A program made the position numbers and the translations under genes. This document shows positions 1-8,516 of a DNA stretch of 64,000 bases, piece by piece. The notes under the pieces are model-generated. The model did no database searches. It saw nothing but the letters and a program-made list of their open reading frames with translations, and was not told the origin of the DNA. The DNA lies in NCBI GenBank assembly GCA_050011195.1, contig JBEKJO010000010.1, positions 1 to 64,000 on the forward strand. The letters are read 5' to 3'. The stretch's first letter is position 1. Each line of letters begins with the position of its first letter. The DNA is from PALSA-1440 sp050011195. GTDB lineage: Bacteria > Verrucomicrobiota > Verrucomicrobiia > Limisphaerales > UBA8199.

Positions 1-489
1 TTGCTCAAGGGCGTGACCCTCGGCGACCGCACCTACAAGAATCATCTGGACGGCTATGACCAGATGGACTGCATCACCGGCAAGGGTGAATCGAAACGCC
101 ATGAAATCTTCTACCTCGGCGAGAGCACGCTCGGCGCGGTGCGCTATGACGATTACAAGTATCGCTTCATCAACCAGCCCGGCGGCTGGCTGGGTGAAAA
201 GACCCACATGGACGTGCCCGTCCTGGTCAACTTGCGCCTGGACCCGTTTGAACGCACCGCTTGGGCGCAAAACCTGACGGCGGAAGGATCGGTGGCATAC
301 TGGAACTGGTTTGTCTATGAATTCTGGCGCTTCGTGCTCGTCCAGGATGTATTAGCGAAGGAAGTCCCGACCTTCTTGGAGTATCCGCCCATGCAGTCGG
401 GCGCGAGCTTCAACCTCGACGCGTTGAAGGTGGAATTGGGCAAGAAGATGGCCGAAGCAGCGGCGGCAGCCAAAGGTGCCAGCCAATAA
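1..489 (+). CDS. Arylsulfatase, C-terminal part (cut by window edge)
   Basis: The 162 visible residues align with the last third of the next gene: both have an HLDGY segment, an RHEIFY/RHEFIY strand, an A(V/L)RY segment and the N-L-R-(L/M)-D-P-F-E-R block typical of the C-terminal subdomain of type I sulfatases. The catalytic Cys and metal ligands would lie before base 1, so activity cannot be judged. The frame is open at base 1, so the apparent TTG start is probably internal. Family role: hydrolysis of sulfate esters in the periplasm or outside the cell. It forms a tandem paralogous pair with the downstream sulfatase, separated by about 110 nt that contain a hairpin element. Confidence 0.85.
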   Translation: MLKGVTLGDRTYKNHLDGYDQMDCITGKGESKRHEIFYLGESTLGAVRYDDYKYRFINQPGGWLGEKTHMDVPVLVNLRLDPFERTAWAQNLTAEGSVAYWNWFVYEFWRFVLVQDVLAKEVPTFLEYPPMQSGASFNLDALKVELGKKMAEAAAAAKGASQ

Positions 490-522
490 ACCGATGTAAC
501 GACACCTTCGATTTTGAAACAC

Positions 523-563
523 GCGGGCTGGTCCGTGCCGGACTGGCCACCGGACCGGCCCGC
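523..563 (+). repeat. Hairpin element copy 1 between the sulfatases
   Basis: A 13-bp stem (523-535 with 551-563; one G.T pair) encloses a 15-nt loop. It is flanked by TGAAACAC upstream and GACTTCACGAGCGA downstream. The same flanks and the same GCGGGC/GCCCGC stem base recur after the second sulfatase at 2250-2275, with different but still paired inner bases. There is no T-run, so this is not a classical intrinsic terminator. It may be a transcript-end or REP-like element. Confidence 0.7.
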
Positions 564-600
564 GACTTCACGAGCGATAACAATCAACCAAGCAAAATAT

Positions 601-2208
601 ATGAAACGAAATGACCTATTAAAATACGGTCTGACCGTGCTGACCGCTTCGACGGCGCTGATGGGCGCCGGCGGAACGGCCCGCGCGGCGGACAAGAAAC
701 CCAACATCCTGGTCCTCTGGGGTGACGACATCGGCATCTACAACATTAGCGCCTACAACCTGGGCATTATGGGCTACCGAACGCCGAACATTGACCGTCT
801 CGCCAAAGAAGGCGCGCTGTTCACGGACTGGTATGCCCAGCAGAGCTGCACGGCGGGACGCGCGGCGTTCATCACCGGGCAGTCGCCCATTCGCACGGGC
901 CTCACCAAGGTCGGCCTGCCCGCCGCACCGGAAGGCATCACAGCGCTTGACCCGACCATCGCTGATTTGCTCAAGCCGCTCGGCTACACCACCGGCCAAT
1001 TTGGCAAGAACCATCTGGGCGACCGCAACGAGATGCTGCCCACAATGCACGGCTTCGATGAATGGTTCGGCAATCTCTACCACTTAAACGCGGAGGAGGA
1101 GCCGGAGAACGTGGACTATCCGACCGAAGCGAAGATGCCCGGCTTCAAGGCGCGGTTTGGCCCGCGCGGCGTCCTGCATTGCTACGCGACGGACAAGGAC
1201 GATCCCACGGTTGACCCGCGCTTCGGGAAGGTTGGCAAACAGACGATTGAGGACACCGGCCCGTTGTCGCGCAAGCGCATGGAGACGATTGACGACGAAG
1301 TTACCGCGGGGGCGATCAAGTTCATGGACAAGGCGGCGAGCGACGGCAAGCCGTTTTTCATCTGGTATAACACGTCCCGAATGCACACCTACACACACCT
1401 CAGTCCGAAATGGGCGGGCAAGACCGGCTTGGGCATCGAGGCGGACGGCATGGTCGAGCATGATACCGACATCGGTATGATGCTTGATGAATTGAAGAAG
1501 CTCGGCATCGAGGACAATACCATCGTCATGTATTCCAGCGACAACGGCGCGGAGTTCTTCCTGTGGCCGGACGGCGGCACGACGCCTTTCCGTGGTGAGA
1601 AGAATACGCAATGGGAAGGCGGCTACCGAGTGCCGTGCCTGGTCCGCTGGCCCGGCGTCATCCAACCCGGCACCATCATCAACGACATCGGCGCGCACGA
1701 GGACATGATGACGACGTTGCTCGCGGCAGCGGGTGATACCACCGTCAAAGAAGACCTGCTCAAGGGCAAGCAATACGGCGAGAAAAGCTTCAAGGTCCAC
1801 CTCGACGGTTACAATCTGATGCCGGCACTCCAAGGCCAGGGTGCATGGCCGCGTCACGAGTTTATCTATTGGACCGACGAGGGTAGTGTGGCCGCGCTCC
1901 GCTACAACAACTGGAAGATGACCTTCCTGCGGCAAAACTCCGTTGGCTTCAAGGTCTGGGAATCCCCGTTCGAGGAACTGCGTTGGCCAATGCTGGAAAA
2001 CCTGCGCATGGATCCCTTTGAGCGCGCGAATGACGAATCCGTCGGCTACATTGACTGGGTCGGACCACGCATGTTCATGCTGGCGCCCGCTGCCGCCTAC
2101 GTCGGGCAGTGGATGTCCAGCTTCCGCGAATTCCCGCCGCGCATGAAGCCCGGCAGCTTCAGCCTCGACCGCGTGATGGAGAAGATGACTACAGCCAAAC
2201 ATGACTGA
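601..2208 (+). CDS. Exported arylsulfatase (type I, formylglycine-dependent)
   Basis: 535 residues from the ATG at 601, preferred over an upstream GTG/TTG-type extension because it begins a clean signal peptide (about residues 1-30, ending ARAA). PNILVLWGDD (34-43) gives the first metal-binding aspartates. The formylglycine motif is CTAGR (83-87), the C-x-A-x-R variant rather than C-x-P-x-R. Known anaerobic sulfatase-maturating enzymes accept this form, but no maturase gene is visible here. SSDNGAE supplies the second metal-ligand cluster. The C-terminal subdomain resembles the preceding partial sulfatase. Expected role: periplasmic desulfation of polysaccharides, sulfolipids or aryl sulfates; the substrate cannot be read from sequence. 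Confidence 0.93.
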   Translation: MKRNDLLKYGLTVLTASTALMGAGGTARAADKKPNILVLWGDDIGIYNISAYNLGIMGYRTPNIDRLAKEGALFTDWYAQQSCTAGRAAFITGQSPIRTGLTKVGLPAAPEGITALDPTIADLLKPLGYTTGQFGKNHLGDRNEMLPTMHGFDEWFGNLYHLNAEEEPENVDYPTEAKMPGFKARFGPRGVLHCYATDKDDPTVDPRFGKVGKQTIEDTGPLSRKRMETIDDEVTAGAIKFMDKAASDGKPFFIWYNTSRMHTYTHLSPKWAGKTGLGIEADGMVEHDTDIGMMLDELKKLGIEDNTIVMYSSDNGAEFFLWPDGGTTPFRGEKNTQWEGGYRVPCLVRWPGVIQPGTIINDIGAHEDMMTTLLAAAGDTTVKEDLLKGKQYGEKSFKVHLDGYNLMPALQGQGAWPRHEFIYWTDEGSVAALRYNNWKMTFLRQNSVGFKVWESPFEELRWPMLENLRMDPFERANDESVGYIDWVGPRMFMLAPAAAYVGQWMSSFREFPPRMKPGSFSLDRVMEKMTTAKHD

Positions 2209-2224
2209 AGCCAAACAACGCGAC

Positions 2225-2275
2225 CACTAGCATCGCGCTAGTGAAACACGCGGGCTGGCCGGATGGCCGGCCCGC
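2225..2275 (+). repeat. Hairpin element copy 2 after the second sulfatase, with a small extra hairpin
   Basis: Two adjacent stem-loops. The first, 2225-2243, has a 7-bp stem CACTAGC/GCTAGTG with a 5-nt loop. The second, 2250-2275, has an 11-bp stem with a GGAT loop. The second is flanked by the same TGAAACAC and GACTTCACGAGCGA as the copy at 523-563. The inner stem differs between copies (GGCC/GGCC here, GGTCCG/CGGACC there) yet stays paired, which points to selection on structure. Confidence 0.7.
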
Positions 2276-2316
2276 GACTTCACGAGCGAAACGTTTATAG
2301 TTAACTCCTCATAATT

Positions 2317-2955
2317 ATGCCCCTGGAACTCCAAATCATCCGCGCCCAGGAATTCATCCGCCTGGGGGCGCGCGGCCAACTCGACCTGAAAGCCAGCAAG
2401 GCGGTGTTGGCGGTGCTGGCGCGCGCGTGCTGGAAACGGGGAATCAACCAGGCCCTATTGGACGTGCGGGCGGTGCATCCGGGCATCAAGCCGGTGTTCT
2501 CGCCTGGCGACCTGGTGAGCCTGGTAAACACGTTCCGTGAAATTGGGTTCACGGCTCAGCAGCGACTGGCGGTCCTGTACAGTTTCGACCCCCATCAGCG
2601 CGCCGGTATGTTCGCGTCCATCGCCAGGCTGCGCGGCTGGAGGGTGAAGGCTTTCGATAGCTTCGAGGAAGCCGTCACTTGGCTTTCCGCCGCCGCTCCG
2701 GCACAACCCGAGGCGCAAGCCGAGCTCACGCCCCGTAAAAGAAAAGTCCCGGTGCGCGTTCTCAGGGATCTGCCCGACCCGCCCACAGCCAGATCCGCCT
2801 CCCGGCCCGCCATTCAAATAAAGTCAATCACCGGCCCCAAGCCTGAGGCCGTTCCACCCAAGACCCGCAGCAACCAAGGGGCGTCCGCCCGCGCCATCCC
2901 GTCAGCCGCCCGGCCTGCTGCCGGCGGACCGACGCGCGAACAAAGAACCCAATAA
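2317..2955 (+). CDS. Small STAS/SpoIIAA-like cytoplasmic protein
   Basis: 212 residues with no signal peptide. Residues 1-130 have an alternating helix/strand pattern ending in F-D-S-F-E-E-A-V-T-W-L (about 114-124), which resembles the last helix of SpoIIAA-like (STAS-fold) proteins; that assignment is inferred from pattern only. The tail from about 130 is rich in Pro, Ala and Arg and probably disordered. It is the only apparently cytoplasmic product in the exported-protein block. Compare the protein at 45903-46382, which has a similar small fold. A partner-switching or sensing role is possible but unproven. Confidence 0.7.
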   Translation: MPLELQIIRAQEFIRLGARGQLDLKASKAVLAVLARACWKRGINQALLDVRAVHPGIKPVFSPGDLVSLVNTFREIGFTAQQRLAVLYSFDPHQRAGMFASIARLRGWRVKAFDSFEEAVTWLSAAAPAQPEAQAELTPRKRKVPVRVLRDLPDPPTARSASRPAIQIKSITGPKPEAVPPKTRSNQGASARAIPSAARPAAGGPTREQRTQ

Positions 2956-2978
2956 TTAAAACAATAAAGAACACAACC

Positions 2979-3821
2979 ATGAAACACACACACACACCTG
3001 CCTTCGCGGCGCTACGGCGCGGCAAGCAAAATCTCCTCGCCGCCTTGGGCCTGGCGCTCCTAGCGGCTGGCAGCTCGCCGATGCGCGCCGCCGATCCGAC
3101 GGCGGCGGCCCCACCCAACGCCGATAAAATCCTGCGGGCGGCATCGGCCAAGCTGGCCGCCGCGCGGCAATTCAGCTTCAAGGCGCATCGGGAAATAGAT
3201 GCGGCCCTGCTCGTGGGCCGCGACGTGGCCGAGGACGCCGAAGTCGAAGTCACCGTCCAGCGCCCGAACAAGGTCTTTGCGGTCGGGAAGAGCCAGCTCG
3301 GTGAACGCCAGGCGTATGCCGACGGGAAGACTTTTTCGCTGGTGGACGCCGGGATGAATTTCTACGCCACCGTGCCGATGCGCACCTCCCTGGACGGCCT
3401 CGTGGATAAGATTGATGAGAAATACGGGTTCACCCCGCCGCTCGCGGAGTTTGTGTTGAGCAATCCCTACAAGGAATTCCACCGGCAGGCGCGCACCGTG
3501 ACGTATCTCGGACCCGGCAGCTATAGCGAGGGTTCGCCGAATTCCGAAAGCGTGGACTGCCACCGCCTGCTGCTGTCTGGCCACGGGGTGGAGGCGGAGG
3601 TGTGGGTGGGCGTGAACGACCAGCTCATCCGCAAGCTGGTGGCCACGTTCATTGATCGTCCGGGCAATCCGCAGATTCGGATCGAATTCGCGGACTGGAA
3701 CCTGGCGGCCCAAGTGACCGACGGGGAATTCACCTATGTGCCCCCGCCGGGTGCGGTCCAGATTCCGATGAAACCCACCGCCGAAATGGCCGGGGACCCG
3801 GCAAAAAGAGATGCCAAATAA
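2979..3821 (+). CDS. DUF2092 periplasmic protein (LolA-like fold)
   Basis: 280 residues. The long N-region (residues 1-38) has a hydrophobic core LLAALGLALLAAG and a probable cleavage near MRAA. The rest matches the DUF2092 pattern: a helix with LAAARQFSFKAHREI, a V-T-V-Q-R-P-N-K strand, D-G-K-T-F-S-L, and the closing F-T-Y-V-P-P-P-G-A. DUF2092 proteins are predicted periplasmic proteins with a LolA/LppX-type half-barrel; their function is unknown, and lipid or hydrophobe binding is only suggested by fold. It starts 23 nt after the preceding gene, and the following genes are also exported. Confidence 0.85.
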   Translation: MKHTHTPAFAALRRGKQNLLAALGLALLAAGSSPMRAADPTAAAPPNADKILRAASAKLAAARQFSFKAHREIDAALLVGRDVAEDAEVEVTVQRPNKVFAVGKSQLGERQAYADGKTFSLVDAGMNFYATVPMRTSLDGLVDKIDEKYGFTPPLAEFVLSNPYKEFHRQARTVTYLGPGSYSEGSPNSESVDCHRLLLSGHGVEAEVWVGVNDQLIRKLVATFIDRPGNPQIRIEFADWNLAAQVTDGEFTYVPPPGAVQIPMKPTAEMAGDPAKRDAK

Positions 3822-3874
3822 TGCCAAATTCCATGCTCGAACTTGGCCAATTCATCCATAAACACATTCAACTT

Positions 3875-4435
3875 ATGAAGCTATTTGCAAATTCGTTTCC
3901 GTCCTCAAGACCAGGCACCAAGCCGGGTCTCCTTCTGTTTATCGCCGCCGTCGCTTTGCTGCTCGGCGGCAGCCAATCCTACGCCGCGCGCGGCTATTAC
4001 GGCGGCAAAACGGTGGCGGCTGCCGGACCGAATGGCGCGGTCGTCGCGGGCCCGAACGGCGCCGCCGCCGTGGGACGCAACGGCGGGGTGGCCGTGGCCG
4101 GGAGTTACCGTCCGCCGGTTTACAGCAGCACCAAAGTGGTCGTGGCCGGTCCGAACGGAGTGGCGGTCGCGGGTCCAAACGGGGCGGTCGCCGTCACCGG
4201 TGGTTACCATCCGCCGGTTTACAGCAGTACCAAAGTGGTCGTGGCCGGTCCAAACGCGGCGGTCGTCGTCCAGCGTTCCTATGCCCCGTGCTATCCCTAT
4301 GGCTATGTCCGCGTCGTGCCGACGGGATATACGACGGTTTACTATGGCGGGTATAACTGCTACTTCGTCGGCGGAGTATATTATCGGCCGGAGTTTTACG
4401 GCGGTTCCACGGTCTATGTGGTGGTAAAACCCTGA
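3875..4435 (+). CDS. Secreted Gly/Val/Tyr-rich repeat protein
   Basis: 186 residues from the ATG at 3875; an upstream ATG at 3821 would add 18 non-signal residues. After a signal peptide (to about residue 37, SYAA), the protein repeats VAGPNG(A/V)-V-A units and has two near-identical copies of RPPVYSSTKVVVAGPN about 40 residues apart. A Tyr-rich C-terminal part follows (YPYGYVRVVP, YGGYNCYFVGGVYYRPEF). The composition recalls glycine-rich surface or matrix proteins. Function unknown. Confidence 0.75.
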   Translation: MKLFANSFPSSRPGTKPGLLLFIAAVALLLGGSQSYAARGYYGGKTVAAAGPNGAVVAGPNGAAAVGRNGGVAVAGSYRPPVYSSTKVVVAGPNGVAVAGPNGAVAVTGGYHPPVYSSTKVVVAGPNAAVVVQRSYAPCYPYGYVRVVPTGYTTVYYGGYNCYFVGGVYYRPEFYGGSTVYVVVKP

Positions 4436-4441
4436 CTTGAA

Positions 4442-4519
4442 AACTGATTACTGATAACCGACCAAATGGAAACTCAACCAACCATGGCTGCCCCCTCACT
4501 GATCACCGAACACTGATTA
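4442..4519 (+). repeat. Degenerate ACTGATY heptamers before a secreted-protein gene
   Basis: Two in-phase heptamers (ACTGATTACTGATA, 4443-4456) and a second cluster, TCACTGATCACCGAACACTG, just before the ATG at 4519. The same words recur inside coding sequence near 6950, 10010, 13420 and 14840. Confidence 0.6.
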
Positions 4520-5214
4520 TGAAAACACTGAAGACACTCCTGGCGCTATGCGCGCTGTCATCCATATTAGGCAACTCCGCCGTCGCGCAACCCTCCGTTG
4601 CCGAGCGGGTAACCGCGCTGAAGGCTGGCCTGGGCGCCAGCCAGGCGGCGCTGCGGCAATACGAGTGGATCGAAACCACCGCCATCAGCCTGAAAGGCAA
4701 CGAGAAATCCCGCAAGCAGGAGCGCTGTTACTACGGCGCGGATGGCAAGGTGCAGAAGATCGTCGTCGCCGCCACGCCGCCGCCCGCGACGAAACGCGGC
4801 CTCCGCGGCAAGATCATTGAGAACAAGAAGGAAGAACTGACCGACTACATGAAGAACGCGGTGAGCCTGGTGAAAACCTACGTGCCTCCGGATCCGGCGA
4901 AACTTCAAGCGGCAAAAGACGCCGGCAAAGTGTCCATCGAACTGCTGGAACCGGGCAAGCGCGCCCGCCTCAACTTCCGGGACTACGAAAAGCCCGGCGA
5001 CAGTCTGGGCGTCGAACTGGACCTGGCGAACAATCGTCCCTTGGGCCTGAAGGTAGCCACCTACCTCGACAACGCCAAAGACGCGGTGACGTTGGAGGTG
5101 CGCATGGGCCAGTTGAACGACGGGACCACCTACGCTTCCGACATCACGCTGGAGGCCAAGGCCAAGAAACTCAAGATCGCGGTGCAGAGCAGTGGCTACC
5201 GCAAAACGAACTAA
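4519..5214 (+). CDS. Conserved periplasmic protein of unknown function
   Basis: 231 residues with a clear signal peptide (1-23, cleavage near AVAQ). The mature part has an N-terminal helix with R-Q-Y-E-W-I-E-T-T, a basic middle segment ERCYYGADGKVQKIV, and C-terminal beta strands including LEVRMGQLNDGTTYASDITL. No catalytic motif was recognised. The layout (signal peptide, helix, then curved sheet) loosely resembles the DUF2092 neighbour, so another small periplasmic binding protein is possible. It lies in the same-strand exported-protein run. Confidence 0.75.
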   Translation: MKTLKTLLALCALSSILGNSAVAQPSVAERVTALKAGLGASQAALRQYEWIETTAISLKGNEKSRKQERCYYGADGKVQKIVVAATPPPATKRGLRGKIIENKKEELTDYMKNAVSLVKTYVPPDPAKLQAAKDAGKVSIELLEPGKRARLNFRDYEKPGDSLGVELDLANNRPLGLKVATYLDNAKDAVTLEVRMGQLNDGTTYASDITLEAKAKKLKIAVQSSGYRKTN

Positions 5215-5256
5215 ACGGGGCGCATCCGTCTCGACCAGACACCCAAGCTGAACAAC

Positions 5257-6915
5257 ATGAAAACCACACGCAAACAAATCCACATCGCCATCGCGCTTCT
5301 CGCTGCGGTGGCTTTTACATCAACAACCATTGCCCACGCCGCCGACCCGTTGCCCTCGTGGAACGACGGCCCGGCCAAGCAATCCATCGTCACCTTCGTG
5401 GAGAAGGTGACGAAACCCGGCTCGCCCGATTTTGTGCCCGGCCACGAACGCATCGCCGTGTTCGACAACGACGGCACGCTCTGGAGCGAACAGCCGGCAC
5501 CAGTCCAGTTTTACTTCGTGGCGGACCGGGTGAAGGCGCTGGCGCCGCAGCATCCCGAGTGGAAGACGAAGGAACCGTTCGCCTCGCTGCTCAGGGGCGA
5601 TGTGAACGCGGCGCTCGCAGGAGGCGATCACGGGCTGATGGAGCTTTTCGTGGCCACGCACACTGGCATGACCACCGACGAGTTTGCTCAGATGGTCAAG
5701 GATTGGATTGCCACGGCGAAACATCCGCAGACCGGCAAGCGCTTCCTCGACATGACCTATCAGCCGATGCTTGAAGTGCTCGCCTACTTCCGCGCGAACG
5801 GCTTCAAGAACTTCATCGTGTCCGGCGGCGGCATCGAGTTCATGCGCCCGTGGGCGGAACAGGCTTATGGCATCCCGCCGGAGCAGGTCGTGGGCAGCAG
5901 CATGAAGACCAAGTTTGAGATGCGCGACGGCCAGGCCGTGCTGGTGCGCCTGGCGCAGTTAAACTTCAACGACGACAAGGCCGACAAGCCCGTCGGCATC
6001 AATGAATACATCGGCCGCCGGCCCATCGCCGCGTTCGGCAATTCCGTGGGGGACCAGCAAATGCTGGAATACACCCAGAGCGGCCCCGGCGCGCGGTTCG
6101 AGTTGCTCGTGCTGCACGACGATGGGGCGCGCGAATTCGCCTACGGCCCGGCGCGCGGCCTGCCGGACGTGAAATACGGTTACTTCACACCCGCGCTGGA
6201 AGAACATGCGAAGAAGGACGGCTGGACCGTTGTCAGCATGAAGGACGATTGGAAGACGGTCTTCCCCGCCCCGCAGTCCGAGATCACGGCCATTGACATC
6301 CTGCTCGAACCGGATGCGACGATGCTCGCGCATTGCAAAGCCGACAATGCGCGGCTGCTCGGTCCCTATCCCAAGGGCTTTGCGCTGGACGCCACGCATA
6401 CGCCCCACATCACGATGCTCCAGTGTTTCGTCCGCACGGCGGACCTGGACAAAGTCTATGCCGCGGAAGAAAAGGTGTTCGCCGCCGCCAACGTAACCGC
6501 CATGAAGCTGGAAGCCTTCAAACGCTACTACCTTCCGGCCGGTGGCGGGTTGGGCGTCGCCGGCATCTGCGCCAAGCCGACGCCGGAAATCCTGAAATTG
6601 CAGGCGGACATCATTGCCGCCGCGAGCCCGTTTAACCTGCGAGACGGTCCCATAGGCGCGTTCACCGCCGGGCACGATAATCCGGCCCTTGACAAGGCCA
6701 TCATCGGCTATGTGTCCAAGTTTGAGCAGATCGGGGCGGGCGACCATTTCAATCCGCACGTCAGTACCGGCAACGCTCCGACCAGGTATCTCGATCGGAT
6801 GGTTGCGGAACCGTTTGAGAGCTTCACCTTCTCGCCAGCGGGCGCGGCTGTCTTTCAACTCGGCCCGTTCGGCACCGCCGCGAAGAAATTGAAGGAATGG
6901 GATTTGAAACGTTGA
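5257..6915 (+). CDS. Exported HAD phosphatase fused to a 2H-phosphoesterase-like domain
   Basis: 552 residues with a signal peptide 1-29 (AHAAD). Residues 60-335 are a HAD-superfamily phosphatase: motif I is DNDGT (70-74), motif II includes the Ser of FIVSGGG (about 186-192), and motif IV is GNSVGD (261-266). From about 340 the chain continues into a second domain with HTPHITML (H384-x-T386) and, about 115 residues later, FNPHVSTG (H501-x-S503). These are the paired H-x-T/S signatures of 2H phosphoesterases (LigT/2'-5' ligase fold). HAD proteins of this kind usually end near 340 residues. The combination suggests a periplasmic phosphatase-phosphodiesterase acting in sequence. The HAD call is firm; the 2H call rests on motif spacing. 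Confidence 0.85.
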   Translation: MKTTRKQIHIAIALLAAVAFTSTTIAHAADPLPSWNDGPAKQSIVTFVEKVTKPGSPDFVPGHERIAVFDNDGTLWSEQPAPVQFYFVADRVKALAPQHPEWKTKEPFASLLRGDVNAALAGGDHGLMELFVATHTGMTTDEFAQMVKDWIATAKHPQTGKRFLDMTYQPMLEVLAYFRANGFKNFIVSGGGIEFMRPWAEQAYGIPPEQVVGSSMKTKFEMRDGQAVLVRLAQLNFNDDKADKPVGINEYIGRRPIAAFGNSVGDQQMLEYTQSGPGARFELLVLHDDGAREFAYGPARGLPDVKYGYFTPALEEHAKKDGWTVVSMKDDWKTVFPAPQSEITAIDILLEPDATMLAHCKADNARLLGPYPKGFALDATHTPHITMLQCFVRTADLDKVYAAEEKVFAAANVTAMKLEAFKRYYLPAGGGLGVAGICAKPTPEILKLQADIIAAASPFNLRDGPIGAFTAGHDNPALDKAIIGYVSKFEQIGAGDHFNPHVSTGNAPTRYLDRMVAEPFESFTFSPAGAAVFQLGPFGTAAKKLKEWDLKR

Positions 6916-6935
6916 AAACGACAAAGGACACAACC

Positions 6936-8105
6936 ATGAAGACCACCCGCTCCACTGTTTACTGTTCACTGATTACCCCCCACTTGCCACCCGCCCCTCG
7001 CCATTCGTCACTTTCTGGCCGGTCGCGTCACGCAGATCTGATTTCTGCTTTCTGCTTTCTGCTTTCTGCTTTCCTCTTCCCCGGCTGCACGCACCTTGGC
7101 CCCAAGACCGTGGCCGTGGACCGTTTCGACTACAGCACGGCGATCGCCGACTCCTGGAAACAGCAGACGCTGCTCAACATCGTCAAGCTTCGCTACATGG
7201 ACCTGCCGGTGTTCGTGGATGTGGCGTCCGTCGTCAGCGGCTACTCGATACAGACAGGTGGGAGTCTCAACGGGACGCTCTCCACCAGAAGCGCCATCCA
7301 GGGCAACTTCGTGGCAGCGGGCGGACAGGTCATCTACACCGATCGGCCCACCGTCACCTACGTGCCGTTGACCGGGGAGAAATTCCTGCGCGGATTGATG
7401 ACGCCGATTGATCCGAAGAACATCTTCTTCATGCTCCAGTCCGGCTATGCGGCGGACTTCGTGCTGGGTCTGACCGTCGAATCGCTCAACGGGGTGCGCA
7501 ACCGTTCGACCGCCGCCGGCGCAATGCGGGAGGCGGACGCGGACTTTTTGCGCGTCCTCGAGTTGATGCGCGAGGCGCAGGCCGCCGGGGCGGTCGGGAT
7601 GCGTGTGGAGGAGGGCAAGGCAACGGCCCCGACCGCCGTCCTGTTCTTCCGGCGGGACGACGTGCCGGCAGACATTGCGGAGAAGACGGCTGAAATCCGG
7701 CGGCTGCTCAACCTGCCGGCGGAGCAGCAGAAATACGTGCTCATCTACTCGCCGGCGCGCGGGGCGACGAATGAGCTGGCCGTGAACAGCCGTTCTCTGC
7801 TGCAAATCATGGCGGCCTTCGCAAACTATATGGACGTGCCGGAGGCGCATCTGAAAGATCACAGCGCCGTGCCTATGCCTGCAAGCTCGTCCCCGGAGGC
7901 CCAGCGGAGCAAGGTGCGCATTCACAGCGGCAAGAACAAGCCGGCCGCCGCCTTCGCCGCCGTGCCTTACCGGGACCATTGGTTCTGGATTGAGGACGGC
8001 GACTGGCAGACCAAGCGCGCGCTCACGGCCATCATGTTCTTCTTCACGCTCGCGGAGACCGGCAACCCCGAGAAGCTGCCCTTGATCACCATCCCGGCGC
8101 AATAA
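6936..8105 (+). CDS. Large lipoprotein, unknown function, with a microsatellite-built signal peptide
   Basis: 389 residues from the ATG at 6936; an upstream ATG at 6897 overlaps the HAD gene. Residues 34-51 form the hydrophobic core and lipobox LFPGC (Cys 51). That core is encoded by four tandem copies of a 7-bp unit, and the preceding 25 residues by a second heptamer-type repeat. The mature protein has no recognised domain. Notable segments are WKQQTLLNIVKLRYMDLPVF near the start and HWFWIEDGDWQTKRALT near the end. Similar lipoproteins occur beside DUF-type envelope genes, but no function is known. Confidence 0.75.
   Translation: MKTTRSTVYCSLITPHLPPAPRHSSLSGRSRHADLISAFCFLLSAFLFPGCTHLGPKTVAVDRFDYSTAIADSWKQQTLLNIVKLRYMDLPVFVDVASVVSGYSIQTGGSLNGTLSTRSAIQGNFVAAGGQVIYTDRPTVTYVPLTGEKFLRGLMTPIDPKNIFFMLQSGYAADFVLGLTVESLNGVRNRSTAAGAMREADADFLRVLELMREAQAAGAVGMRVEEGKATAPTAVLFFRRDDVPADIAEKTAEIRRLLNLPAEQQKYVLIYSPARGATNELAVNSRSLLQIMAAFANYMDVPEAHLKDHSAVPMPASSSPEAQRSKVRIHSGKNKPAAAFAAVPYRDHWFWIEDGDWQTKRALTAIMFFFTLAETGNPEKLPLITIPAQ
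6950..7075 (+). repeat. Heptanucleotide repeat arrays inside a signal peptide
   Basis: Two arrays. At 6952-6972 there are in-register heptamers of the form ACTGTTT, ACTGTTC, ACTGATT, followed by degenerate copies. At 7042-7073 about four tandem copies of TTTCTGC lie in the hydrophobic core of the lipoprotein signal peptide. Gain or loss of one 7-bp unit would shift the reading frame. Confidence 0.8.
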
Positions 8106-8184
8106 CACGGACCATAGAATACCTCACGAAAAGCGACATACATCTGATTGTCCGTTGCAACAACAGCACTCCGATCTAAACCAG

Positions 8185-8463
8185 ATGGAATCAAACAGCC
8201 CAACGACCGCATCCCCTGAAGCCGGCAACCAGGCGCAAGCCCGGCCACCTCGCTTCGGAATCCAGAATGGCCTGATCTACTGGGGAATTGTTGTGCTGAT
8301 GGCGAGTCTCCTGCTGTGGCTCGGGGTCCAACTGGCCAAGCGGATCGAGTGGTTCCTCCCCTATAGTGGCGGCCTCGGGTTGAGCCTGATCGCCGGGGGT
8401 TACGTTCTTGAGCTCCGCAAGGCCCGCAAGGCGCGAGCTAGCAAACGCAGTCAACAGGAATAA
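8185..8463 (+). CDS. Small two-TM membrane protein
   Basis: 92 residues from the ATG at 8185. A polar N-terminus is followed by two hydrophobic segments, IYWGIVVLMASLLLWLGVQL (about 33-52) and YSGGLGLSLIAGGYVL (about 62-77), and a very basic C-terminus (RKARKARASKRS) that should stay cytoplasmic by the positive-inside rule. No family recognised. Confidence 0.6.
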   Translation: MESNSPTTASPEAGNQAQARPPRFGIQNGLIYWGIVVLMASLLLWLGVQLAKRIEWFLPYSGGLGLSLIAGGYVLELRKARKARASKRSQQE

Positions 8464-8516
8464 ACAGAGACAACCAAACACACGCAATGAAATTCGACTC
8501 AACATCAGACAAGCCC

